Shown: positions 17,058-26,046 of the stretch, piece after piece
How the letters are laid out: every line of letters starts with the position of its first letter
How positions within the stretch are numbered: the first letter of the stretch is position 1
Notes under the pieces: model-generated
Told to the model about the DNA's origin: nothing
What the model saw: the letters and a program-made list of their open reading frames with translations, nothing else
The model's database searches: none
Source of the DNA: Chryseobacterium lathyri
GTDB taxonomy: Bacteria; Bacteroidota; Bacteroidia; Flavobacteriales; Weeksellaceae
Direction of reading: 5' to 3'
Length of the DNA: 64,000 nt
Assembly: GCF_003290185.1 (NCBI RefSeq)
Contig: NZ_QNFY01000016.1
Span: 1-64,000, forward strand
Made by a program: the position numbers and the translations under genes

Positions 17058-20000
17058 TTAAAAGGTTATATCAATACCTGTTAAAATAAATCTGCTTCTA
17101 GGGTATGCAGCATAATCAACACCCGGAGTCAAAGGGTTTCTTCTCGTACTTGCTTCCGGATCGTAACCGTCGTAACCGGTGATGGTAAATAAGTTATTTA
17201 CGGTTGCATATAACCTGAAATTCTTAATACCAAGCACTTCTAATGAATCTTTTGGAAGGCTGTAACCTATTGTCACATTATTTAATCTTAAGAAAGAACC
17301 ATCTTCAATTGCATATGAATGCAGAATGTAGTTTCCTTGCGGAGGCGTCCACATGGTTGTATTGGCGTTCAATGCAGCAAGGGCGGCAGGATCTGTTACT
17401 TTTACGCCTTGGTCATTAAACCATCTCCATCTGTCTGCAACTTCTGCAGCCATGTTGTTGTCTCTGTATAAGTATTGAGTGGTAAACTCGATTTTATTGG
17501 CATTATAAACCTTATTGCCTACAGAGAAATTGAAAAATAAACTCATATCCCAGTTTCTGTATCTGAAAGTCTGGTTAAACCCTCCGTAGAACTTCGGCTG
17601 AGCACTCCCTAGTTCGGTTTGATCGGCTGTGGTGATCTGACCGTCGCCATTTAAATCTCTTAATTTAAGATCCCCCGGTTGGATTGGCTTTGAACCATTC
17701 GCGACAGCACTTGCGTTGGGAACACCAGCCTTTAAAGTATAAGCCTGAGTTGTGGGGTTAAAATCAAAATCGCCGATTTCATATCTTCCCTCCGTTTCGT
17801 ATCCGTAGTAAGTTCCTACCGGATTGCCGACTTTGGCGATGAAATCATATAGATTATTTACCCACCCCGAAGCTACAAGGTAATAATCGTTGCCTCCGGA
17901 AACACCTGCTCCTAAGCTTTTGATGATATTTTTGTTAGCTGATATGTTGAAATCCGTTTTCCATGTGAAGTTTTCTTTGTTGACGATAATACCTCCCAAC
18001 GAAACTTCGATTCCTTTGTTCTGTGTTTTCCCTGAATTTTGATACTGATATTCATATCCTGATGTCTGAGGAATTTTTGCCAGTATCAAAAGATCTTTTG
18101 TGTCAGTGATGTACGTATCCAAACTTCCGTATAATCTTCCGTTGAAGAATCCGAAATCCAATCCTAGGTTTTTAGAAACTGTAGCTTCCCAGGTTACATT
18201 TTTGTTGGCCAAAGTATTTCCCGTAGTGGCTCCCGGCGTTACACCGCTTCCGAAGGTATATCCGTAATCTGTAGAAGTTGTAAAAAACGTATCATAGAGA
18301 AAAGCCGGAATTCTGTTGTTTCCTGCAAGGCCGTATCCGAAACGTAATTTCAATTCATCCAGCCATTCTTTATTTTTAAGGAAATTTTCTTCTTTTATTT
18401 TCCATGCTACCGAAACTGCCGGGAAAGTTCCCCATTGGTTACTACCAGGTCTGAAAATACTTGAAGCATCCGCTCTTATGGAAGCTGTTAAAATGTATTT
18501 GTTGGCATAAATATAATTGGCTCTGCCAAATAATGAAAACAGCCTTTCTGGTGGTAATGCCGCCGTTCTGGGCGCATCCTGAATCATCCCTGATGGTGGA
18601 ATTGCAGACTGAATATTGGCAAAAGCTTCATTTGGACTGATAGAAACGGGCAGCCATTTTGTGTAGATGTTTGAAGTTTCTCCGTCTGTCTGCACAGTTT
18701 CTTCACCAATCAATAAATCAAGTTTATGGTTCCCGAATTTCTTTGTATAGTTTAAAGTATTGGTATTGGTAATTCTTCTGGTCTGAGACCTTGTAAGCTG
18801 TACAATCGGCTGATTGTTGTTGGCCCTCGCGTCACTCGTCACGGTTCCCCAAAACTGATTTACAGCATTATCCCTTTGAACATAACCGACTACACTTCTG
18901 AAAGTTAAGTCTTTCGTAATATTATAATTCAAATATCCGTTTAATAATAAATCGTTGGTTCTGTTTTCTTTTACCTCGTTATCATTTAAAATAAGTGGGT
19001 TAACAAGATTGGTTAACGTTGAATAATTAGGGTCAAAGTCATCAATCGGTACATTGCTTCCCCCTTCAAAGGGCTGATATCTTACCGCATTTCTCAGTCG
19101 GTTTGTCCCCTGAGAACCTGACGCGGAAGTTCCCGCTCCGGAAATCAATTGGCGGCTGTATCTTGCATTGAATCCGGCTTTTAATTTTTTAGAAATGTCA
19201 AAATCATATTTAAAGTTGGCCATACTTCTTCTGAAACCTGAATTGAGCATAATTCCATCTTCTTCCACATGGTTTAAAGTCAATGAGAATGCAGACTTGT
19301 CTGAACCTCCCAGTAAGCTTAAGTTATGTGTAAAGTTGAATGCTTCTTTTCCAAAAAGCTCATCCTGCCAATCTCTTTTCTTAATATTTCCATATTTTGT
19401 AGCCAATTCATCAAACGTACCATATCTCGTGCTGAATGTTGTCTGGTCAGCCAAATCTCCTCCTTTATTGTAAAGCTCATATTGATACATTACAAATTGG
19501 TAAGGATCAAGCACCGGAATAGTATTCATAATTTTACGAACACCTGTATAACCGTTGTAATTGATAGTCATTGCAGCTTTTTTACGGCCTCCTTTTGTTG
19601 TGATCAAAACAACTCCGTTGGCACCTCTCGATCCGTAGATGGAAGTAGAAGCGGCGTCTTTCAGAACTTCAATTGATTCAATTTCTTTGGGAGAAATGAC
19701 AGTAAGTGCATTATCCATCTGGATTCCGTCCACGATATAGAGTGGGGCATTGCTCTGTGTAATCGATGTACCCCCTCTTACTTTAATTTCCACGTCAGCG
19801 CCGGGAGACCCTTCGCTTGCCATAATCTGTACCCCAGCAACTCTGCCTTGGATGGCCTCTGCAGCGCTGTTTACGGGCATATCTTTTACTTCGTCAGCCT
19901 TTACTGAGCCAACGGCATTGGTGACATCTTTTTTGGAAACCTTGGAATAGCCTACCAAAACCACTTCATCGATATTGGTTTCTTTATCCTTTTTCGTCTC

Positions 20001-20081
20001 CTTTTCTTGAGCCATTGTCAGGACAGGAAATAAAAAGAAAGTTAGATATAACCATTTTATTGATTGTACTTTTTTATCCAT
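17058..20081 (-). CDS. SusC/RagA-family TonB-dependent transporter, pair 1
   Basis: A 1007 aa outer membrane receptor for oligosaccharide import. The signal peptide ends PVLTMAQ. The plug starts near residue 35 with IDEVVLVGYSKVSKKDVT, followed by AIQGRVAGVQI and the SusC-type signature YGSRGANGVVLITTKGG (about 149-165). The barrel ends in an aromatic residue (ILTGIDITF). The N-terminal carboxypeptidase-like domain common in SusC proteins is missing: only about 12 charged residues separate signal peptide and plug. It heads the minus operon, with a GCAATCGATT operator candidate about 130 bp upstream. Confidence 0.95.
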   Translation of the reverse strand: MDKKVQSIKWLYLTFFLFPVLTMAQEKETKKDKETNIDEVVLVGYSKVSKKDVTNAVGSVKADEVKDMPVNSAAEAIQGRVAGVQIMASEGSPGADVEIKVRGGTSITQSNAPLYIVDGIQMDNALTVISPKEIESIEVLKDAASTSIYGSRGANGVVLITTKGGRKKAAMTINYNGYTGVRKIMNTIPVLDPYQFVMYQYELYNKGGDLADQTTFSTRYGTFDELATKYGNIKKRDWQDELFGKEAFNFTHNLSLLGGSDKSAFSLTLNHVEEDGIMLNSGFRRSMANFKYDFDISKKLKAGFNARYSRQLISGAGTSASGSQGTNRLRNAVRYQPFEGGSNVPIDDFDPNYSTLTNLVNPLILNDNEVKENRTNDLLLNGYLNYNITKDLTFRSVVGYVQRDNAVNQFWGTVTSDARANNNQPIVQLTRSQTRRITNTNTLNYTKKFGNHKLDLLIGEETVQTDGETSNIYTKWLPVSISPNEAFANIQSAIPPSGMIQDAPRTAALPPERLFSLFGRANYIYANKYILTASIRADASSIFRPGSNQWGTFPAVSVAWKIKEENFLKNKEWLDELKLRFGYGLAGNNRIPAFLYDTFFTTSTDYGYTFGSGVTPGATTGNTLANKNVTWEATVSKNLGLDFGFFNGRLYGSLDTYITDTKDLLILAKIPQTSGYEYQYQNSGKTQNKGIEVSLGGIIVNKENFTWKTDFNISANKNIIKSLGAGVSGGNDYYLVASGWVNNLYDFIAKVGNPVGTYYGYETEGRYEIGDFDFNPTTQAYTLKAGVPNASAVANGSKPIQPGDLKLRDLNGDGQITTADQTELGSAQPKFYGGFNQTFRYRNWDMSLFFNFSVGNKVYNANKIEFTTQYLYRDNNMAAEVADRWRWFNDQGVKVTDPAALAALNANTTMWTPPQGNYILHSYAIEDGSFLRLNNVTIGYSLPKDSLEVLGIKNFRLYATVNNLFTITGYDGYDPEASTRRNPLTPGVDYAAYPRSRFILTGIDITF

Positions 20082-20208
20082 TTTGTATCCTTATAGTTTT
20101 AATTTTTGGTTGAAAGTTTTCTCAATCGTTTTTGTTTTGTGTGGATTTGTAAGTATTCTACTGATTTTAGTGGCAAATATTTTTCTGAAAGATTTACACA
20201 TTTTAAAG

Positions 20209-20222
20209 TGCAATCGATTGCG
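20209..20222. promoter_or_regulatory. Candidate LacI-type operator upstream of susC
   Basis: TGCAATCGATTGCG contains the perfect palindrome GCAATCGATTGC, the most symmetric of six copies in the window. It lies about 128 bp upstream of the susC start. It is the kind of even palindrome with a central CG that LacI-family proteins bind. The regulator at 30904-31932 is the obvious candidate. Confidence 0.75.
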
Positions 20223-20892
20223 TAAATTTTCATAATAAATATCTTGGCTTCTAAACTAATATTATTTTTCAATACGCAAAGAAAAAAATATTATTTTTTC
20301 ATTAATTCGATTGTTGAATGAGGATCAAACTTACAGAGTAATTGATGTTTTTAATTATGTAAAGTATTGAAAATTAATAATTTGTTAACTTGAAATTAGC
20401 TTAAATATGAATTGAAAAAAATCAATTTTTCTTTATTCTTTATTAATTTAAAACTTAAAATTTGCTTAAAATCTGACTGTTTTTATCCTTAAAAATTTCC
20501 CAAAAATGACAGTCAATATTAATTTTTTTATATTTTTCCTGACTTTTGTCATCTTTTCAGATTAATATTTTAATTGGTTTTTATACTTGATATTAATTGC
20601 TCTTATTGTGTGGAATATGTATATTAGTTTTAATATATTGTTATCAAATCAACATCTCTGTTTTATTGTTTTATTTTGGTATGATTTAATATTTAAACAG
20701 GATTTGAATATTAATTTGGGTTAATATTATCTATATAATTTCTTTAAAATCTTCTTGCTTTCTCACATTATTTTTAAAATATTAGTCTGTTATTCAGTTA
20801 TTTATAAATTTAAATTAATTTTTTATTAACTAATTAAAGAATAATTATATATTTAGCAACAAGTATTTCTACAAAGTTTTAGTGTAATTTTA

Positions 20893-20908
20893 TGCAATCG
20901 ATTACGCA
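20893..20908. promoter_or_regulatory. Candidate LacI-type operator upstream of kduI
   Basis: TGCAATCGATTACGCA shares the GCAATCGATT core and lies about 56 bp upstream of the kduI start, where it could cover the promoter. Together with the copy near susC it would let one regulator control both divergent operons. Confidence 0.75.
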
Positions 20909-20963
20909 ATATTTAACAGGTTTTGATAAAACCGCAAAAAGAAAAGAATAAAAATCAAGCAGT

Positions 20964-21800
20964 ATGACACAATCAGAATTTCGTTACGCCCACCATCCTG
21001 AAGATGCCAAAAAGTATACTACGGAAGATCTTAGAAGGGAGTTTCTAATCAATGATTTATTTAATGAAGATAAGATAAAATTAGTCTATACAATGTATGA
21101 CAGGCTGATTGTAGGAGGTATTATGCCTTCAGCAAAAGCCCTAAAACTGGAACCGACAGACGATTTGAAAGCCGAAAACTTCCTTGAAAGGAGAGAATTA
21201 GGAATCATCAATGTAGGTGGTGCCGGAAAAGTAACGGTAGACGGAGAAGTATATGAGCTCGCCAATAAAGAAGCTTTATATATTGGTAAAGGGGCAAAAG
21301 AAGTAATTTTTGAAAAATCGGGTAATGCACAACCTTATTTTTACATCAATTCAGCTCCGGCACATCATACTTATCCGACAAAAAAGATCACGAAAAACGA
21401 AGCCGAAATTGTAGAATTAGGAGAAGAAAAATATGCCAACAAGCGTACAATCAACAAACTGATTGTCAATTCTGTACTTGAAACTTGCCAGCTTCAAATG
21501 GGAATGACAGAGCTTCATCCCGGAAGTGTTTGGAATACAATGCCTTCACATACCCATACCAGAAGAATGGAAGCCTATTTCTATTTTGATTTGGAAGAAG
21601 GACAGGCAATCAGTCATTTCTTAGGGCAGCCTCAGGAAACACGTCATATTTTTATGAAAAACCGTGAAGCTGTACTATCTCCGGAATGGTCTATCCACTC
21701 AGGAGTAGGAACTTCCAATTATACTTTTATCTGGGGTATGGCCGGGGAAAATATGGACTACGGTGATATGGACGGGATCAAAACTAACGAACTAAAGTAA
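20964..21800 (+). CDS. kduI: 5-keto-4-deoxyuronate isomerase
   Basis: A 278 aa cytoplasmic isomerase turning 5-keto-4-deoxyuronate into 2,5-diketo-3-deoxygluconate. Length and metal ligands match the family: H196 and H198 in PSHTHT, E203 in RRMEAY, and H245 in SIHSG. It is the first gene of the uronate operon, 8 bp before kduD, and sits behind an operator candidate. KdgF, encoded on the minus strand at 3630-3971, would make its substrate. Confidence 0.96.
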   Translation: MTQSEFRYAHHPEDAKKYTTEDLRREFLINDLFNEDKIKLVYTMYDRLIVGGIMPSAKALKLEPTDDLKAENFLERRELGIINVGGAGKVTVDGEVYELANKEALYIGKGAKEVIFEKSGNAQPYFYINSAPAHHTYPTKKITKNEAEIVELGEEKYANKRTINKLIVNSVLETCQLQMGMTELHPGSVWNTMPSHTHTRRMEAYFYFDLEEGQAISHFLGQPQETRHIFMKNREAVLSPEWSIHSGVGTSNYTFIWGMAGENMDYGDMDGIKTNELK

Positions 21801-21808
21801 TTTTTCCA

Positions 21809-22591
21809 ATGAATTTATTTGATTTATCCGGCAAAGTAGCGGTCGTTACGGGCGGTACTCACGGATTAGGAATGGCAATGGCAGAAGGTCTTGCCGCTGC
21901 AGGTGCTGAACTGGCGATCACAAGTACGACACCATCAAAATTAGAGGAAGCTTTAAACTATTATCATGATAAAGGCTATAAAGCGACCGGTTATCTTTTT
22001 GACGTGACGGACGAATTGGAAGCCGCTCAGAAAGTAGCTTTAATGGAGGCTACTCATGGAAAAATAGACATCCTTGTCAACAACGCAGGAATCATCAAAC
22101 GTATTCCGGCGATTGAAATGGAGGTTGAAGACTTTAGAAAAGTAATTGATGTGGATCTTACGGGACCTTTCATTATGTCGAAATTAGTTGGCAAACATAT
22201 GATCAAAAGAAAATCCGGGAAGATCATCAACATCTGCTCAATGATGAGTGAGCTTGGTCGTGACAATGTAGTTGCTTATGCTTCTGCAAAAGGCGGCCTG
22301 AAAATGCTTACCAAAAATCTGGCGACAGAATGGGCAAAACACAATATTCAGGTGAACGGAATCGGCCCCGGATATTTTGCAACTTCTCAAACCGAACCGA
22401 TCCGAGTGGATGGGCATCCTTTCAATGATTTTATCATCAGCAGAACTCCGGAAGGAAGATGGGGGAATCCTGAAGACCTTGCCGGAACGGCTATTTTCCT
22501 TGCTTCGGATGCAAGCCGATTCATCAACGGACAAATTATTTACGTTGATGGTGGAATTTTAGCGACCATTGGAAAACCTGCTAATGAATAA
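21809..22591 (+). CDS. kduD: 2-keto-3-deoxygluconate dehydrogenase (SDR), KduD
   Basis: A 260 aa short-chain dehydrogenase that reduces 2,5-diketo-3-deoxygluconate to 2-keto-3-deoxygluconate (KDG). The cofactor motif TGGTHGLG is at residues 14-21, NNAG at 91-94, and the catalytic set is S144, Y157 and K161 (YASAK). It lies 8 bp after kduI, the usual pairing, and 18 bp before uxaC. Confidence 0.95.
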   Translation: MNLFDLSGKVAVVTGGTHGLGMAMAEGLAAAGAELAITSTTPSKLEEALNYYHDKGYKATGYLFDVTDELEAAQKVALMEATHGKIDILVNNAGIIKRIPAIEMEVEDFRKVIDVDLTGPFIMSKLVGKHMIKRKSGKIINICSMMSELGRDNVVAYASAKGGLKMLTKNLATEWAKHNIQVNGIGPGYFATSQTEPIRVDGHPFNDFIISRTPEGRWGNPEDLAGTAIFLASDASRFINGQIIYVDGGILATIGKPANE

Positions 22592-22609
22592 CAACAGAAT
22601 TAGATTAGA

Positions 22610-24007
22610 ATGAAACCTTTTATTACAGATCAATTTTTACTACAAAATAAATACGCTGAAGAATTATATTTCAAGTATGCAGAAAAGCAACCCATTATTG
22701 ATTATCATAATCATTTGATTCCTAAAGATATTGCAGAAGACACTGTCTTTGAAAATATCTCAAAGGTTTGGATTGCAGGTGACCATTACAAATGGAGAGC
22801 GATGCGTACCATGGGCGTGAACGAAAAATTCATCACGGGAGATGCCTCAGACAAGGAAAAATTTGAAGCTTGGGCAAAAACGGTTCCTTATACATTGAGA
22901 AATCCTTTGTATCACTGGACGCATTTAGAATTAAAAAGATATTTCGGAATTGATGAATTATTAGATGCAGACAATGCATCTGAAATTTATGAAAACATCA
23001 CCGCTCAGCTTCAGACTCCTGAAAAATCGACACGAGGCTTATTAAAAATGATGAATGTGGAATCTCTGTGCACAACAGAAGATCCTACAGATCTATTGAA
23101 TTATCACCAGGATTTGGCGAAAAGCGATTTTAGTATTAAAGTAAGTACAGCCTTCCGCCCTGATAAAGCGATTTTAATTGAAAACCACAACTTCGCGGAT
23201 TATGTTTCAAAATTAGGCGAATCGGCCGGAATTGAAATTAATTCTTACCAGACATTGTGCGATGCTTTACTAAAAAGAATTGAATATTTCCATGAAAACG
23301 GATGCAGACTGTGCGACCATGGATTGAATAATATTTCTTTCGAAGAATTTACAGAAGCAGAAGTAAGCACGATTTTCAATGATAAATTATCAGGGAAAGT
23401 AATCGCAGAAAAGCAGGTAAATCAGTTCAAAACAGCCATTTTATTATTCTTAGGTGAAGCTTATCACAAATTTGGATGGGTTCAGCAGTTCCATTTGGGA
23501 GCTTTGAGAAATAATAACGAAAGAATGCACAGAATTCTAGGCCCGGATACAGGTTGGGATTCTATCGGTGACTTCGTTCAGGCTGAAACTTTGTCTAAAT
23601 TATTAAACACTTTAGACGGAAAAGATAAATTAACAAAAACAATTTTATATAATTTAAATCCTGCTGACAACGAAATTTTCGCGACTATGATCGGGAATTT
23701 CAACGACGGCAGTATCAAAGGAAAAGTACAGTTCGGTTCAGGGTGGTGGTTCCTAGATCAGAAAGACGGAATGATCAAGCAGATGAATGCTCTTTCCAAT
23801 ATGGGATTGATCAGTTGTTTCGTCGGAATGCTGACGGATTCCAGAAGCTTCCTTTCGTATCCTAGACACGAATATTTCAGAAGAGTATTGTGTAACCTTT
23901 TCGGAGAAGAAATGAAAAACGGGGAACTACCTGATGATATCGAGCTCATTGGTAAAACAATTTCAGATATTTGTTATCATAATGCTAAAAATTATTTTGA
24001 TTTTTAA
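22610..24007 (+). CDS. uxaC: Glucuronate/galacturonate isomerase UxaC
   Basis: A 465 aa member of the uronate isomerase family, converting D-galacturonate to D-tagaturonate and D-glucuronate to D-fructuronate. The metal motif DYHNHL (H33, H35) and the family C-terminal block with GMLTDSRSFLSYPRHEYFRRVLCN are present. No signal peptide. In this operon it starts the saturated galacturonate branch that continues with UxaB and UxaA. It is followed by a 272 bp spacer full of foldback repeats. Confidence 0.96.
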   Translation: MKPFITDQFLLQNKYAEELYFKYAEKQPIIDYHNHLIPKDIAEDTVFENISKVWIAGDHYKWRAMRTMGVNEKFITGDASDKEKFEAWAKTVPYTLRNPLYHWTHLELKRYFGIDELLDADNASEIYENITAQLQTPEKSTRGLLKMMNVESLCTTEDPTDLLNYHQDLAKSDFSIKVSTAFRPDKAILIENHNFADYVSKLGESAGIEINSYQTLCDALLKRIEYFHENGCRLCDHGLNNISFEEFTEAEVSTIFNDKLSGKVIAEKQVNQFKTAILLFLGEAYHKFGWVQQFHLGALRNNNERMHRILGPDTGWDSIGDFVQAETLSKLLNTLDGKDKLTKTILYNLNPADNEIFATMIGNFNDGSIKGKVQFGSGWWFLDQKDGMIKQMNALSNMGLISCFVGMLTDSRSFLSYPRHEYFRRVLCNLFGEEMKNGELPDDIELIGKTISDICYHNAKNYFDF

Positions 24008-24027
24008 ATTTCAAATTAAATAAAAAT

Positions 24028-24101
24028 CTCCCGCAGATTGAGCTGATTACGCAGAACTTTTTTAACATAATCATCTGTAAAATTTGCAAAATCTGCGAGA
24101 G
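24028..24101. repeat. Foldback repeat, CTCCCGCAGATT arms
   Basis: CTCCCGCAGATT at 24028-24039 is nearly complementary to AATCTGCGAGAG at 24090-24101 (one mismatch in 12). The 50 bp between contains GATTACGCAGAAC and CATCTGTAAAATTTGC. It would form a hairpin in the uxaC-kdgK transcript. A related element is at 8556-8652. Confidence 0.65.
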
Positions 24102-24113
24102 ATAAAAATAAAA

Positions 24114-24242
24114 TTTTAAACCATTAAGGAAGTTTAAGATGTTAAATTGAATTAAGAAAAATCAAATTGATTTTAAATAGTCTTAAGGCAAAGCCAAACT
24201 TAACTTTTCTAAACTCCTTAAATAAATCTTAATGGTTAAAAA
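24114..24242. repeat. Foldback repeat, CCATTAAG / CTTAATGG arms
   Basis: The arms TTTTAAACCATTAAG (24114-24128) and CTTAATGGTTAAAAA (24228-24242) are complementary at 14 of 15 positions and enclose about 100 bp of AT-rich sequence. Similar CATTAAG foldbacks lie at 50644-50760 and 54627-54729, so this is probably a dispersed intergenic element. Confidence 0.6.
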
Positions 24243-24279
24243 ATAAAAGAAAATTTACCTTAAACGGTTAATTAAAACT

Positions 24280-25287
24280 ATGAGTAACAAAATAGTCACA
24301 TTCGGGGAAGTCATCATGCGACTGTCACCACCCGGAAACAGAACCATGAAGCAAAGCCATGAAATGGAATTCTTTTTCGGCGGAACGGAGCTTAATGTAG
24401 CGGCTTCATTGGCAACAATGGGTTGTGATGTGAGACATATCAGTAGTGTTTCCGATGATTTTGTGGGTGAATCGGCGGTTTCTTTCATCAAAAGTTTTGG
24501 AATCGACACGACTTTCATCAACAAAAATGAATACCCTTTAGGTTTGTATTTTTTGGAAGTAGGCTCTTCAGTTCGTGCAAGCAGAATTGCTTACAACAGA
24601 TTAAACGGTTCTTTTGCAAACATAAAATCTGAACAAATTGACTGGAAAAAAGCCCTTGAAGGCTGCAAATATTTCCACTGGACAGGCATCAGCCCCGGAA
24701 TTTCCGAATCAGCTTATGAAAGTTTGAAACAAGGTTTACAAATAGCCCGTGAACTGGGAATTGAAGTTACATCTGATCCGGCTTACCGCTCAAATCTTTG
24801 GAAATATGGGAAAAACGGGAACGAAGTTTTGAAAGAATTGGTTTCATATTCAACAATTTTCATCGGTGGAGTGAATGAAATTAATGAAATTCTCGGAACC
24901 CAGTTTTCATCAGATCAAGAAGGTTTCATCAAAGCCTGTAAAGAATTAAAACAGCAAATTCCTTCTATTCATAAGATTTTCGACAAAATAAGAATCGGCG
25001 TTACAGCAAGTTCTCAGCAGACGCAGGGAAGAGCTTTGGTTGAAGAAAATTATTTTGAAACAGAACTTCTGGAAGTGAATCCTGTGGTTGACAGAATTGG
25101 GACAGGAGATGCTTTTGCAGCAGGTTTGCTTTATGGTTTAATCAATTTTGATAACGAAAAAGCATTGAAATTTGCCAACGCAGCCTGCGCAATCAAACAT
25201 ACAATTCCTGGAGACATCAATTACTGCAGTGCAGAAGATATTCTGGAAGTAATGAACGGAGATTCAGGAGGAAGAATAAAAAGGTAA
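24280..25287 (+). CDS. kdgK: 2-keto-3-deoxygluconate kinase (PfkB family)
   Basis: A 335 aa sugar kinase that phosphorylates KDG to KDPG. It begins ITFGE-like (KIVTFGEVIMRLSPPG), has the PfkB N-terminal pattern FFGGTELNVAASLATMG near residues 31-47, and the C-terminal signature DRIGTGDAFAAG with catalytic D277. Both the unsaturated (KduD) and saturated (UxaA) branches meet at its substrate. The gene for the next step, eda, follows 78 bp later. Confidence 0.95.
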   Translation: MSNKIVTFGEVIMRLSPPGNRTMKQSHEMEFFFGGTELNVAASLATMGCDVRHISSVSDDFVGESAVSFIKSFGIDTTFINKNEYPLGLYFLEVGSSVRASRIAYNRLNGSFANIKSEQIDWKKALEGCKYFHWTGISPGISESAYESLKQGLQIARELGIEVTSDPAYRSNLWKYGKNGNEVLKELVSYSTIFIGGVNEINEILGTQFSSDQEGFIKACKELKQQIPSIHKIFDKIRIGVTASSQQTQGRALVEENYFETELLEVNPVVDRIGTGDAFAAGLLYGLINFDNEKALKFANAACAIKHTIPGDINYCSAEDILEVMNGDSGGRIKR

Positions 25288-25321
25288 ATGGCTTTTGGCC
25301 ACTAACTAAACTATAAAACAT

Positions 25322-25346
25322 TGTCAGGCTGAGCTTGTCGAAGTCT
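25322..25346. repeat. TGAGC..GTCGAAG repeat
   Basis: The kdgK-eda spacer contains TGTCAGGCTGAGCTTGTCG followed by AAGTCTT, closely matching the right arm of the foldback at 4754-4846. This copy has no obvious partner arm. It supports a dispersed repeat family. Confidence 0.55.
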
Positions 25347-25365
25347 TAATACAAAAGTCAAAAAC

Positions 25366-26031
25366 ATGACAAAAATTCAATTAGTTACAAATACCATCAT
25401 CAACCAGGGAGTTTTGCCTCTATACTATAGTGCTGATGAAATGGTAACTCTGGAAATATTGAGATCGCTTTACAAAGCAGGAATCCGTGCGGTGGAATAT
25501 ACAAGCCGTGGTGAATCTGCCTTGAGTAATTTCACGAAGATGCTAGAAATCCGTAATGCAGAAATGCCGGAAATGCTTTTGGGAATCGGAACAATCAAGA
25601 ATGTACAACAAGCCGAAGAATATTATAAAGTGGGTGCAGATTTCTTTATCAGCCCGGGTTTTGTACCTGAAGTTGCCGAATTTTTAATTCCAAAAGACCT
25701 GTTGTACAGTCCGGGTTGTATGACTCCGACAGAAATTATAGAAGCTGAAAATTTGGGAGTGACTTTCATTAAATTATTTCCCGGAAACGCTTTAGGACCT
25801 GGATTTATGAGCGCTATTAAAGATGTTTTCCCGAATCTGAAATTTATGCCGACAGGTGGTGTTGATACGACAAAGGAAAGCATTGAAAGCTGGTTCAAAG
25901 CCGGTGTTTCTGCAGTGGGAATGGGAAGCAAATTGGTAAGCAAAGAATTAATGCTTGCTAAAGACTATGCAACTATAGAAAATGAAACAAAAAAAGTGCT
26001 GGAAATTATTCAGGCTTTAAATAATAACTAA
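25366..26031 (+). CDS. eda: KDPG / KHG aldolase
   Basis: A 221 aa class I aldolase splitting 2-keto-3-deoxy-6-phosphogluconate into pyruvate and glyceraldehyde 3-phosphate. The Schiff-base lysine is K136 in FIKLFPG, the catalytic glutamate is E44 in VEYTSR, and the phosphate-binding region is PTGGVD. Length is normal. It is the last step of the pathway in this operon, 15 bp before the transporter gene. Confidence 0.95.
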   Translation: MTKIQLVTNTIINQGVLPLYYSADEMVTLEILRSLYKAGIRAVEYTSRGESALSNFTKMLEIRNAEMPEMLLGIGTIKNVQQAEEYYKVGADFFISPGFVPEVAEFLIPKDLLYSPGCMTPTEIIEAENLGVTFIKLFPGNALGPGFMSAIKDVFPNLKFMPTGGVDTTKESIESWFKAGVSAVGMGSKLVSKELMLAKDYATIENETKKVLEIIQALNNN

Positions 26032-26046
26032 ATTCTTACTATTAAT

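Larger units (their letters stand above)
20082..20963. other. 882 bp divergent regulatory spacer
   Basis: An AT-rich spacer between the divergent susC and kduI operons. It holds two operator-like palindromes, one close to each gene, at 20209-20222 and 20893-20908. The middle 650 bp is strongly AT-rich with several ATTAAT and TTTAAA runs and no convincing coding frame. It is long for a divergent promoter pair, so a small RNA or long leader is possible, but none is visible. Confidence 0.6.

Noticed and set aside
24008..24279. CRISPR-like array between uxaC and kdgK
   Set aside because: The repeats are inverted foldback arms, not direct repeats with regular spacers.
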